NCBI GenBank assembly: GCA_017960985.1
Contig: JAGCYD010000079.1
Coordinates: 1 to 50,304 of the forward strand
Origin: Bacteroidaceae bacterium
GTDB lineage: Bacteria > Bacteroidota > Bacteroidia > Bacteroidales > Bacteroidaceae
DNA length: 50,304 nt
Reading direction: 5' to 3'
Shown here: piece by piece, positions 43,003-50,304 of the stretch
How positions within the stretch are numbered: position 1 is the first letter of the stretch
How the letters are laid out: every line of letters starts with the position of its first letter
Made by a program: the position numbers and the translations under genes
The notes under the pieces: model-generated
Databases searched by the model: none
What the model was told of the DNA's origin: nothing
What the model saw: only the letters and a program-made list of their open reading frames with translations

Positions 43003-43074
43003 ATTATGAGCCTGATGCCGTTAAATGGTGTTTAAGGCGAGTTGAATAGTGGTTGAAGTTGCTTGAAGATGTAG

Positions 43075-43116
43075 GCGGCTGCATGGACGTGATTGTGCGT
43101 CTGTGTGGCCGCTTTT
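43075..43116 (+). terminator. Long hairpin with TTTT tail
   Basis: Stem 43075-43089 pairs with 43098-43112 over 15 bp (GCGGC...GCCGC) with four G-U or U-G pairs and an 8-nt loop, followed by TTTTCT. It fits a terminator or a small structured RNA for plus-strand transcripts from the small-gene cluster. Confidence 0.65.
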
Positions 43117-43429
43117 CTGTGTGTGCTGGTGAGTAGCAGGGTAGAGGCTAAAAGGCGTAGAATTGCCGTCTGTGCGCGTTTTTCAGGGTGTGATGACCGT
43201 TGCTATAGCTTGGCAGATTGGAGGTCGCGGGAAAACCGCTCCCCACTCTGAAGGTAGAGGGTGTTTAAGTGGTATTAAATAGAAGTTAGGGGGTGGAAGG
43301 AGATTATAGAATTTGCCAGAAAGCAATTTGAGGAAGAGGATTAAAGCCATAAGGATACGATTTAATGCACTATTCGCGGGAAGAATGACAGAATAAACGG
43401 ACGGGATGCAATAAACACAGAGCAAGAAC

Positions 43430-43460
43430 TTTGTATTTTGGGCGACAAGTATTATCTTTG
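43430..43460 (+). promoter_or_regulatory. Promoter of the FNT transporter gene
   Basis: TTTG (43430-43433), 19 nt, TATCTTTG (43453-43460): an exact Bacteroidota consensus, 18 nt before the start codon. Confidence 0.85.
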
Positions 43461-43478
43461 TAACAAAATACAAATCAA

Positions 43479-44084
43479 ATGAAAGTTGTTGCAATGTACA
43501 AGAATGGAAGCATCCTGTCTGGTATTCTGATAGGTCTGGCAGGTTGGATTTTTTGTTCGGTAGGCGGCGGTCTGTTGGGTTCCGTACTCTTCTCCGTGGG
43601 TCTGCTGAGTGTGGTATATATGGGCTCGTACCTCTATACGGGGAAGGCTGGCTCGTGGCCATTACGGAAGAAGACGATATTCGGTGATGTCTGGGGACTT
43701 ACGCTGGTTCTGCTGGGGAATATCATCGGGTGTGGAATCATTGCCCTCGTCGCACGGTGGTCGGGAACCTTGGATACCGAGTTCTTGAACGGTATCATTC
43801 AGAATAGGGAGTCTCACGACCTCTTGCAGGTGTTTGCCAGAGGTGTCGGCTGCGGATTCCTTATGGAGATTGCGGTTTGGTGCTGGCGCGAGAAGTCCTC
43901 AGTATGGGGTGTGTTCTTCTGTGTTCCTGCCTTCATCCTTTCAGGCTTCTACCATAGTGTTGCCGATGCTTTTTACTACTTGGCTTCCGTCGAGGAATTA
44001 GGATGGTGGACCCTTCCCACATATATCATTACGGTTTTGGGCAATTTCGTGGGTTGCTCCGTCAGAAGGGTATTCATGCCATAG
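43479..44084 (+). CDS. Formate/nitrite transporter family protein
   Basis: 201 residues, shorter than the 260-280 usual for FocA/NirC. Hydrophobic segments alternate with the FNT marks 'SILSGILIGLAGWIF' at the N-terminus, 'LVLLGNIIGCGIIAL', and 'FARGVGCGFLMEIAVW' near residue 122, followed by 'FYHSVADAFYYL', the site of the central His in FNT channels. It would carry a small monovalent anion such as formate, nitrite or acetate across the inner membrane. polA starts 24 nt downstream. Confidence 0.75.
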   Translation: MKVVAMYKNGSILSGILIGLAGWIFCSVGGGLLGSVLFSVGLLSVVYMGSYLYTGKAGSWPLRKKTIFGDVWGLTLVLLGNIIGCGIIALVARWSGTLDTEFLNGIIQNRESHDLLQVFARGVGCGFLMEIAVWCWREKSSVWGVFFCVPAFILSGFYHSVADAFYYLASVEELGWWTLPTYIITVLGNFVGCSVRRVFMP

Positions 44085-44108
44085 TTTATTTGAGATAAAG
44101 CCGATACC

Positions 44109-46940
44109 ATGGAAAGACTGTTTCTGCTCGATGCCTACGCACTGATATACAGGGCCTATTATGCGTTTATCAAGAATCCGCGCATCAATTCGAAGGGACT
44201 GAACACCTCGGCGATAATGGGTTTTGTAAATACGCTGGAGGATGTGCTGAACAGGGAGCATCCTACGCATATCGGTGTGGCTTTCGACCCCAGCGGACCA
44301 ACTTTCCGCCACGAGGCTTATCCTGAATATAAGGCGCAGCGCGAGGAGACTCCCGAGGCTATCCGTGTGGCGGTGCCCTACATCAAGAAGATATTGGAAG
44401 CGTATCGCATTCCTTTGTTAGAGGTGCCGGGTTTTGAGGCGGACGATGTTATCGGAACACTATCGCAGTTGGCTGATGCCAAAGGCATAGATACCTATAT
44501 GATGACACCCGACAAGGATTATGCGCAACTCGTTACACCTCATGTACGGATGTATCGGCCCAGTGTCGGGATGAAGGATGCCGAGATTCTGGGGCCGCAG
44601 GAGGTGATGGCGAAATATGGGTTGGTGGATTGCCGTCAGGTGATAGACATGCTCGGACTGATGGGCGATACGGCCGACAATATTCCGGGTTGTCCAGGGG
44701 TGGGAGAAAAGACGGCGCAGAAACTTATTCAGGAGTTTGGCAGCGTAGAGAATCTGTTGCAGAATACAAACCAACTGAAGGGTGCCCTGAGGGAGAAAGT
44801 GGAAACCAACAAAGAGCAGATACAGTTCTCGAAATGGTTGGCTACCATCAAGACGGATGTGCCCATTGCACTCGATATGGAGGCGTTGCAGGTGAAGGAG
44901 ATAGACCTCGTTGCCTTGCAGCAATTGTTCGAGGAACTGGAATTCCGTTCGTTGCTCAACAAGAAGAAAGGAAGTACAGAACGCCCCGAAAAGACAGAGG
45001 TCAAGGAAAAGAAGGGCAAAGATAAAGAACAATACGGACAACTTGACCTCTTTGGGTTTGGCACGGAGACCACAGCGCATATAGAGGGCACAGCGGTGAC
45101 AGAGGAGGCCGATGCTGTTTCGCCCGTATTCTCCTCTTACTCTGCATCCTCAGTATCGTATAATCTGGTGGATACGCCAGAGGCTATGCAGGAATTGGTG
45201 GGAACACTATTGAAGGCCGAGGCGATATGTTTGGATACGGAAACGACTTCGTCCGAGAGTATGAAGGCAAGGCTGGTTGGACTTAGTTTTGCCATCCGTC
45301 CAGGACAGGCATGGTATGTGCCCGTACCTCAGCAAGTAGAGGAGGCCAACAAAGTGACGGAAGTGTTCCGTAAGGTCTATGAGTCCGATATTCTGAAGGT
45401 GGGACAGAACCTGAAGTACGATTTGATGGTGTTGCAGAATCACGGCATCACCCTACGGGGGCCGATGTTCGACACGATGATTGCCCACTATCTGATTAGT
45501 CCCGAGTTGTACCACAATATGGATTACATGGCTGAGACGCTGCTAAATTACAAGACCATCCATATCGACGAACTTATCGGGCCGAAGGGTAAAAACCAGA
45601 AGTCGATGGCCGACCTCTCACCTCAGGAAGTGTATGTATATGCCTGTGAGGACGCCGACATCACCCTGCAACTGAAGCAGGTACTGGAGAAACGACTCAA
45701 GGAACTGGGTTGCGAGGAATTGTTCTACAATATAGAAATGCCGTTGATGCCCATATTGGCTTATATGGAGCGCAATGGTGTGTGCATCGATACAGAGGGA
45801 CTGGGCGAAACGAGTCGGCTTTTCTCCGAGCGTATGCAGCAGATAGAGGACGAGATTCATCAGTTGACGGGTTGTCCCGACCTGAACATCTCTTCGCCTA
45901 AGCAGGTGGGAGAGGTGCTTTTCGACAAACTGAAGATAACCGATAAGCCCAAGAAGACCAAGACGGGGCAATATGTCACCTCGGAGGAAGTGCTGGAGTC
46001 CTTGCGCAACCGTCATCCTGCCGTGGAGAAGATTCTGGCTTACCGAGGACTGAAAAAACTATTGGGAACCTATATTGATGCTTTGCCCCTGCTCATCAAT
46101 CCACAGACGGGACATATCCATACTTCGTTCAATCAGACCGTAGCCGCTACGGGTCGGTTGAGTAGCAGCAATCCGAACTTGCAGAACATTCCTGTTCGCG
46201 ATGCGGAGGGAAAGGAAGTACGCCGTGCCTTTATTCCCGAGCCGGGTCAAGAATTCTTCTCTGCCGACTATAGCCAGATAGAGTTGCGCATCATGGCACA
46301 CCTTAGTCAGGACGAGAACCTCATCGAAGCTTTCCGCTCGGGGTACGACATTCATGCTGCCACGGCTGCCAAAATATTCCATAAGCCCATAGAACAGGTG
46401 ACGAGCGACGAGCGAAGGAAGGCAAAGACCGCCAACTTCGGTATTATCTATGGCATCAGTGCCTTTGGATTGGCCGAGCGTATGGGATGCAGTCGTACCG
46501 AGGCCAAGGAACTTATCGACGGTTATTTCATTTCGTATCCGAAGGTGAAAGAATACATGAACCGTAGCATCCAGATGGCTCGCGACCGTGGTTATACGGA
46601 AACACTTTTCCATCGTCGTTTGGTTCTTCCCGATATCAATAGTCACAATGCCGTGGTCCGTGGTTATGCAGAGCGGAATGCCATCAATGCACCGATACAG
46701 GGCACGGCAGCCGATATCATCAAGATAGCCATGATTCGTGTCTATCGCCGTTTGATGGCAGAAGGCTTCCAGAGCCGCATGATTCTGCAGGTACACGACG
46801 AACTGAACTTCACCGTCGTACCAGCGGAAAAGGAACGGTTGCAAGCGATGGTAATAGAGGAGATGCAGGCTGCTTGTCAGTTGTCGGTACCTTTGGTGGC
46901 CGATTGCGGTTGGGGCACGAACTGGCTGGAGGCACATTAA
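44109..46940 (+). CDS. polA: DNA polymerase I
   Basis: 943 residues with all three domains. 5'-3' exonuclease (about 1-290: LLDAYALIYRAYYAF, DPSGPTFRHEAYPEYKAQRE, PGFEADDVIGTL, GDTADNIPGCPGVGEKTA); a Lys/Glu-rich linker; 3'-5' proofreading exonuclease with DTET (LDTETTS) and YACEDADITLQLK, so proofreading is likely active; polymerase (DYSQIELRIMAHLSQ, RRKAKTANFGIIYGIS, QVHDELNF). It fills gaps in repair and removes RNA primers. Confidence 0.97.
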   Translation: MERLFLLDAYALIYRAYYAFIKNPRINSKGLNTSAIMGFVNTLEDVLNREHPTHIGVAFDPSGPTFRHEAYPEYKAQREETPEAIRVAVPYIKKILEAYRIPLLEVPGFEADDVIGTLSQLADAKGIDTYMMTPDKDYAQLVTPHVRMYRPSVGMKDAEILGPQEVMAKYGLVDCRQVIDMLGLMGDTADNIPGCPGVGEKTAQKLIQEFGSVENLLQNTNQLKGALREKVETNKEQIQFSKWLATIKTDVPIALDMEALQVKEIDLVALQQLFEELEFRSLLNKKKGSTERPEKTEVKEKKGKDKEQYGQLDLFGFGTETTAHIEGTAVTEEADAVSPVFSSYSASSVSYNLVDTPEAMQELVGTLLKAEAICLDTETTSSESMKARLVGLSFAIRPGQAWYVPVPQQVEEANKVTEVFRKVYESDILKVGQNLKYDLMVLQNHGITLRGPMFDTMIAHYLISPELYHNMDYMAETLLNYKTIHIDELIGPKGKNQKSMADLSPQEVYVYACEDADITLQLKQVLEKRLKELGCEELFYNIEMPLMPILAYMERNGVCIDTEGLGETSRLFSERMQQIEDEIHQLTGCPDLNISSPKQVGEVLFDKLKITDKPKKTKTGQYVTSEEVLESLRNRHPAVEKILAYRGLKKLLGTYIDALPLLINPQTGHIHTSFNQTVAATGRLSSSNPNLQNIPVRDAEGKEVRRAFIPEPGQEFFSADYSQIELRIMAHLSQDENLIEAFRSGYDIHAATAAKIFHKPIEQVTSDERRKAKTANFGIIYGISAFGLAERMGCSRTEAKELIDGYFISYPKVKEYMNRSIQMARDRGYTETLFHRRLVLPDINSHNAVVRGYAERNAINAPIQGTAADIIKIAMIRVYRRLMAEGFQSRMILQVHDELNFTVVPAEKERLQAMVIEEMQAACQLSVPLVADCGWGTNWLEAH

Positions 46941-46976
46941 AGCAGAATCTAAAATCAAGACTAAATAATTTATGTT

Positions 46977-48581
46977 ATGAAACGAATCGCCCTACTCATA
47001 TTGAGTTTTGAATGTATCCTATTAAACCAGACCTTTGCTCAGTTGCCACCCACAATGGGATGGAGTTCGTGGAATACTTTTGCCCTGAACATCAACGAGG
47101 AGGTTATCAAAGGACAGGCTGATGCTATGGTCAGTACGGGTCTGGCCGATGTGGGGTATAAATACATCAATATCGACGATGGGTATTTCTATGGTCGTCA
47201 TGAAACCAGTGGTGCCTTGTTGGTTCATCCGAAAAAGTTCCCTAACGGCTTAAAACCTATTGTGAATTACATTCACGGTAAAGGGCTCAAGGCTGGTATT
47301 TATTCCGATGCAGGCATCAATACCTGTGGCAGTTGGGGCAATCCAGATACCTCAGGGCGAGGCGTGGGTCTGTACGGGCATGACAAGCAGGACATCGATA
47401 TGTTCTTCAATGACCTCGACTTCGACTTCATCAAGGTGGATTTCTGTGGTGGACAATGGAGGGAAGCAGGTCAGGAACTTTTCCTCGATGAAAAGGAGCG
47501 TTATTCTACCATCAGTCGTGCCATTAAGGATACAAAACGCCCCGATGCCATCCTGAATGTTTGTCGCTGGGCTTATCCCGGGACTTGGGTGAAGGATGTG
47601 GCTTTGTCGTGGCGAACCACCTATGACATTACCGACTCGTGGCAATCCCTGCAATATATCATCGGCAAGAACCTCTATCTGTCTGCCTATAGCGGACCGG
47701 GGTATTATAACGACATGGACATGCTCGAGGTGGGTCGCCGACTGACTGAGGAAGAGGATAAAACCCACTTTGGTATGTGGTGCATGCTGAATTCTCCGTT
47801 GCTCATCGGTTGTGATCTGCAGAATATTCGTCCGACGGCACTCGAACTGATGAAAAACACCGAACTCATCGCACTGAATCAGGATAAACTGTTCCAACAG
47901 GCTTATATCGTTAAGAAAACAAATGGTTGTCATATCCTGGTGCGTGATATAGAGATGCTGAATGGTACGACCCGTGCCTTTGTCATCTACAATCCCCACA
48001 ACGATGCGCGTCGTGTGACTGTTAACTTTACCGACCTTGATCTGAAAGGCAATATCCGTCTGCGCGACCTTTTCGAGCACAAGGAAATGGGGACCTTTAC
48101 AACGGGTTATCAGGTCATCGTGCCGGCTCATGGGTGTAGGATATACAAGGCTGTGGCCGACGAGCGTATGGAGCGTCGTCGCTACGAAGCCGAGACAGCT
48201 TATATCAGCGATTATCAGGACCTCAAGAACAACCAACAGGCAAAGACGGGTATCTATACGGCCGACGATAATTGTTCGGGAGGCTATAAGGCTTGCTGGT
48301 TGGGGATGAGCGAACAGAACGACCTCGTCTGGAACAATGTCTATTCTTCCAAGGGCGGTAAATACACGCTTACCATAGCCTATTTGGCAGGTGATAGTCG
48401 CAACATGGCCGTTTCGGTCAATGGCAAGGCGATAGAGAGCCTGACGGTAAAAGGCAACGGGTGGAATACAACCGCAACGGCCACATTGAAAGTGAAACTG
48501 AAGAAAGGTAAGAATAGTATCCGTCTTTCCAACCCCAACGGCTGGATGCCGGATATCGATTATGTAGAACTTAAAAAATAG
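46977..48581 (+). CDS. Exported GH27 alpha-galactosidase with carbohydrate-binding domain
   Basis: 534 residues. Signal peptide to about TFAQ. GH27 catalytic domain about 24-380: 'PPTMGWSSWNTFALNINEEV', YKYINIDDGYF, 'YSDAGINTCGSWGNP', nucleophile D155 in FIKVDFCGG, and D217 in WRTTYDITDSW at the acid/base position. Residues about 395-534 are a beta-sandwich ('YEAETAYISDY', 'NSIRLSNPNGW', 'PDIDYVEL') like CBM6/CBM35. It should release alpha-galactose from plant glycans in the periplasm or at the surface. No SusC/D pair is adjacent. Confidence 0.9.
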   Translation: MKRIALLILSFECILLNQTFAQLPPTMGWSSWNTFALNINEEVIKGQADAMVSTGLADVGYKYINIDDGYFYGRHETSGALLVHPKKFPNGLKPIVNYIHGKGLKAGIYSDAGINTCGSWGNPDTSGRGVGLYGHDKQDIDMFFNDLDFDFIKVDFCGGQWREAGQELFLDEKERYSTISRAIKDTKRPDAILNVCRWAYPGTWVKDVALSWRTTYDITDSWQSLQYIIGKNLYLSAYSGPGYYNDMDMLEVGRRLTEEEDKTHFGMWCMLNSPLLIGCDLQNIRPTALELMKNTELIALNQDKLFQQAYIVKKTNGCHILVRDIEMLNGTTRAFVIYNPHNDARRVTVNFTDLDLKGNIRLRDLFEHKEMGTFTTGYQVIVPAHGCRIYKAVADERMERRRYEAETAYISDYQDLKNNQQAKTGIYTADDNCSGGYKACWLGMSEQNDLVWNNVYSSKGGKYTLTIAYLAGDSRNMAVSVNGKAIESLTVKGNGWNTTATATLKVKLKKGKNSIRLSNPNGWMPDIDYVELKK

Positions 48582-48590
48582 ATTATAACG

Positions 48591-49100
48591 ATGAAAAGGA
48601 CAATTATTACCGTAGTGCTTACACTATTGCCCGTAGTCGCAACATTGGGACAGGCGCTCAATCTCAACAGCGACAAGGTGCTTGATAAAGGAGATATGTT
48701 TGTGGACTTCCCGACAACGACCGAGGTGAAAGACTCAGTTGCACACTTCTCCGACTATATCGGTCGCGGACAGTATGTGCTTGTGGATTTCTGGGCATCG
48801 TGGTGCCCTCCTTGTCGTATGCTGATCCCCCATCTCATCGAACGATACAACCAGTATAAGGACAAAGGTTTTGTGGTGTTGGGTGTTTCCGTGGACAGAA
48901 CTATTGCTGAGGCTCAGACGGCCATCAAGAATCTCAAGATTCCCTATCCGCAGTTGTATGACCTCAAAGGTATTTCGGCAAGGCTTTATAGTTATCAGTA
49001 TATTCCGACAACCATTCTTTTTGCTCCCGACGGTACGATTGTTGCCCGCGATGTGACCGAACAACTGGATGAACTGTTGCAGGGGATTTACGGGGAATAA
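48591..49100 (+). CDS. TlpA-like exported thioredoxin-fold protein
   Basis: 169 residues: signal peptide to about TLGQA, then a thioredoxin fold with WASWCPPC (redox pair), 'VVLGVSVDRTIAEAQ' and the cis-Pro region IPTTILFAPDG. It is a periplasmic thiol reductase, possibly serving cytochrome maturation or secreted-protein Cys. It follows the alpha-galactosidase by 9 nt, which may reflect co-transcription only. Confidence 0.88.
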   Translation: MKRTIITVVLTLLPVVATLGQALNLNSDKVLDKGDMFVDFPTTTEVKDSVAHFSDYIGRGQYVLVDFWASWCPPCRMLIPHLIERYNQYKDKGFVVLGVSVDRTIAEAQTAIKNLKIPYPQLYDLKGISARLYSYQYIPTTILFAPDGTIVARDVTEQLDELLQGIYGE

Positions 49101-49103
49101 TAC

Positions 49104-49134
49104 TTTGCGAACTCGAAAAAAATGCCTACTTTTG
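49104..49134 (+). promoter_or_regulatory. Promoter of ychF
   Basis: TTTG (49104-49107), 19 nt, TACTTTTG (49127-49134), an exact consensus. AATGCCT (49121-49127) and AGGCATT (49136-49142) form a 7-bp inverted repeat spanning the -7 box. Confidence 0.8.
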
Positions 49135-49164
49135 CAGGCATTATATTAACGAAATAAAGAACGA

Positions 49165-50268
49165 ATGGCATTAAAGGCTGGTATAGTTGGACTGCCGAAT
49201 GTAGGAAAGTCCACATTGTTTAATTGTCTGTCGAGTGCAAAGGCACAGGCAGCAAATTTTCCTTTTTGTACGATTGATGCGCAGTTGGGACAAGTTAGTG
49301 TGCCCGACGAGCGACTGACAAAACTGGCGGAGTTGGTACACCCCGGGCGTATTGTTCCTGCCGTATGCGATATCGTGGATATTGCAGGATTGGTGAAGGG
49401 TGCCAGCAAGGGCGAGGGACTGGGAAATCAGTTCTTGGCTAACATACGCGAGTGTGACGCCATCATCCATGTGTTGCGCTGCTTTGATGATACAAACATC
49501 GTGCATGTAGATGGTAGTGTTGATCCTGTCCGCGATAAGGAAATCATCGACATGGAACTGCAATTGAAAGACCTTGAAACCATCGAAAGTAGGTTGCAGA
49601 AGGTAGAGAAACAGGCGCGTGTCGGTGGTGACAAGCAGGCGAAGATAGAACTCGGGGTATTGGAGGCCTACAAAGCCGCCTTACTGCAGGGCAAGAGTGC
49701 CCGTACTGTGGAATTCGATACCGAGGACGAGCAACAGGCTGCCAAGAACCTGTTCCTGCTGACCACGAAGCCCGTGCTATATGTCTGCAATGTCGATGAC
49801 CAGAGTGCGAAGGATGGCAACGAATATACCCGTCGCGTGGCCGAGGCTATCAAGGACGAACAGGCAGAAATGCTCATCATCTCTGCACAGACAGAAGCCG
49901 ATATCGCCGAACTGGAAACCTACGAGGAGAAGCAGATGTTCCTCGAGGATATGGGACTTTCGGAGAGTGGTTGCAACCGTCTGATTAAGGCTATCTATTC
50001 CTTGCTGAACTTACAGACCTTCATCACTGCCGGTGAAATGGAGGTAAAAGCCTGGACATTCCGTCGCGGTTGGAAGGCTCCCCAGTGTGCGGGTGTCATT
50101 CATACCGACTTCGAGAAGGGTTTCATCCGTGCCGAAGTCATCAAATACGAGGACTACATCAAATATGGTTCCGAGGCTGCTGTCCGCGAGGCTGGTAAAA
50201 TGGGTGTCGAGGGTAAGGAATACGAAGTACAGGATGGTGACATCATGCATTTTAGATTCAATGTGTAA
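49165..50268 (+). CDS. ychF: Redox-responsive P-loop ATPase YchF/OLA1
   Basis: 367 residues, family length. An Obg-like P-loop protein that prefers ATP and binds ribosomes. P-loop GLPNVGKST at residues 8-16, DIAGLVKGASKGEGLGN (G3 region), an NVDD-type G4 motif (VCNVDDQSAKD) in place of NKxD, and a C-terminal TGS domain with 'EMEVKAWTFRRGWKAPQCAG' and 'YEVQDGDIMHFRFNV'. The altered G4 explains ATP preference. Confidence 0.96.
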   Translation: MALKAGIVGLPNVGKSTLFNCLSSAKAQAANFPFCTIDAQLGQVSVPDERLTKLAELVHPGRIVPAVCDIVDIAGLVKGASKGEGLGNQFLANIRECDAIIHVLRCFDDTNIVHVDGSVDPVRDKEIIDMELQLKDLETIESRLQKVEKQARVGGDKQAKIELGVLEAYKAALLQGKSARTVEFDTEDEQQAAKNLFLLTTKPVLYVCNVDDQSAKDGNEYTRRVAEAIKDEQAEMLIISAQTEADIAELETYEEKQMFLEDMGLSESGCNRLIKAIYSLLNLQTFITAGEMEVKAWTFRRGWKAPQCAGVIHTDFEKGFIRAEVIKYEDYIKYGSEAAVREAGKMGVEGKEYEVQDGDIMHFRFNV

Positions 50269-50280
50269 ATCCCTAATCCG

Positions 50281-50304
50281 ATGAATCTTGCATTCATAAC
50301 TTGG
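50281..50304 (+). CDS. Start of a further gene cut by the window (possibly lgt)
   Basis: ATG at 50281 opens MNLAFITW to the window end, 12 nt after the ychF stop. The start resembles Bacteroidales prolipoprotein diacylglyceryl transferase, but eight residues are too few to be sure. Confidence 0.3.

Larger units (their letters stand above)
43003..43478. other. 476-bp non-coding stretch before the FNT gene
   Basis: No supported gene. It contains a strong hairpin with U-tract (43075-43116), GC-rich debris with a small hairpin (CTCT-AGAG near 43238-43252) and the FNT promoter. It may be the relic of deleted DNA beyond the ftsZ fragment. Confidence 0.55.

Noticed and set aside
43183-43662. Minus-strand frame of 159 codons in the non-coding stretch
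   Set aside because: It overlaps the promoter and start of the FNT gene, and its translation is low-complexity with no recognisable domain.

Overview
This is a chromosomal segment of a Bacteroidota bacterium, most likely a Prevotellaceae member (Prevotella/Segatella-like). The evidence is GldH, RicT and a RecQ-C-terminus-like protein of the Bacteroidota type, DUF4294 and DUF2490 proteins, Bacteroidales-style lipoproteins and OmpA proteins, scarce Shine-Dalgarno sequences, and many promoters of the Bacteroidota form TTTG-N19/20-TAnnTTTG. No rRNA, tRNA, transposase, integrase or CRISPR array was seen.

Layout. (1) 1-4906, minus strand: metF, holB, ricT, gldH and a TPR signalling lipoprotein cut by the window edge. 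(2) 4992-12707: alanine/sodium symporter and mtnN; a free-standing RQC-like protein; a DUF4294 exported protein; a SpoU/TrmH rRNA/tRNA methylase; nadA followed directly by a KefB-type antiporter. (3) 12725-18576: a 23-bp-periodic repeat array, two exported proteins (one OmpA-type), then rsfS-ftsH-cdsA. (4) 18578-20076, minus: frr and rsgA. (5) 20205-24551: a VTC-domain / DUF4956 / DUF2490 / small exported / Cthe_2159-like operon ending in a clear terminator. (6) 24734-31853: mnmG, apt, uvrC, dtd, a MazG-like protein, deoC and an OmpA lipoprotein, with a convergent polyprenyl synthase. (7) 32950-40741: an accessory island. (8) 40887-43116: small orphan genes and fragments of core genes. (9) 43479-50304: formate/nitrite-type transporter, polA, GH27 alpha-galactosidase, TlpA-like thioredoxin, ychF and the first codons of a further gene.

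The most notable content is the AT-rich six-gene operon at 33433-40574. It encodes a Ser/Thr kinase with Sel1 repeats, an AbiH protein with SIR2-like motifs, a small conserved protein of unknown role, a DarT-like ADP-ribosyltransferase fused to a von Willebrand A domain, a PP2C phosphatase, and a macro-like plus DUF1810 fusion. Kinase, vWA and PP2C together resemble the TerY-P phosphorylation triad; DarT-like, AbiH/SIR2-like and macro-like proteins all point to NAD+/ADP-ribose chemistry. I infer a phospho-regulated, probably anti-phage or stress-response ADP-ribosylation system. The same 15-bp palindrome (up to its centre base) lies just upstream of the first gene and just downstream of the last.

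A second unusual layer is non-coding. Three intergenic regions (12725-12848, 32950-33281, 40673-40741) carry degenerate tandem arrays with different unit sequences but almost the same 22-23 bp period, two of them built on palindromic cores. Two lie at the edges of the island.
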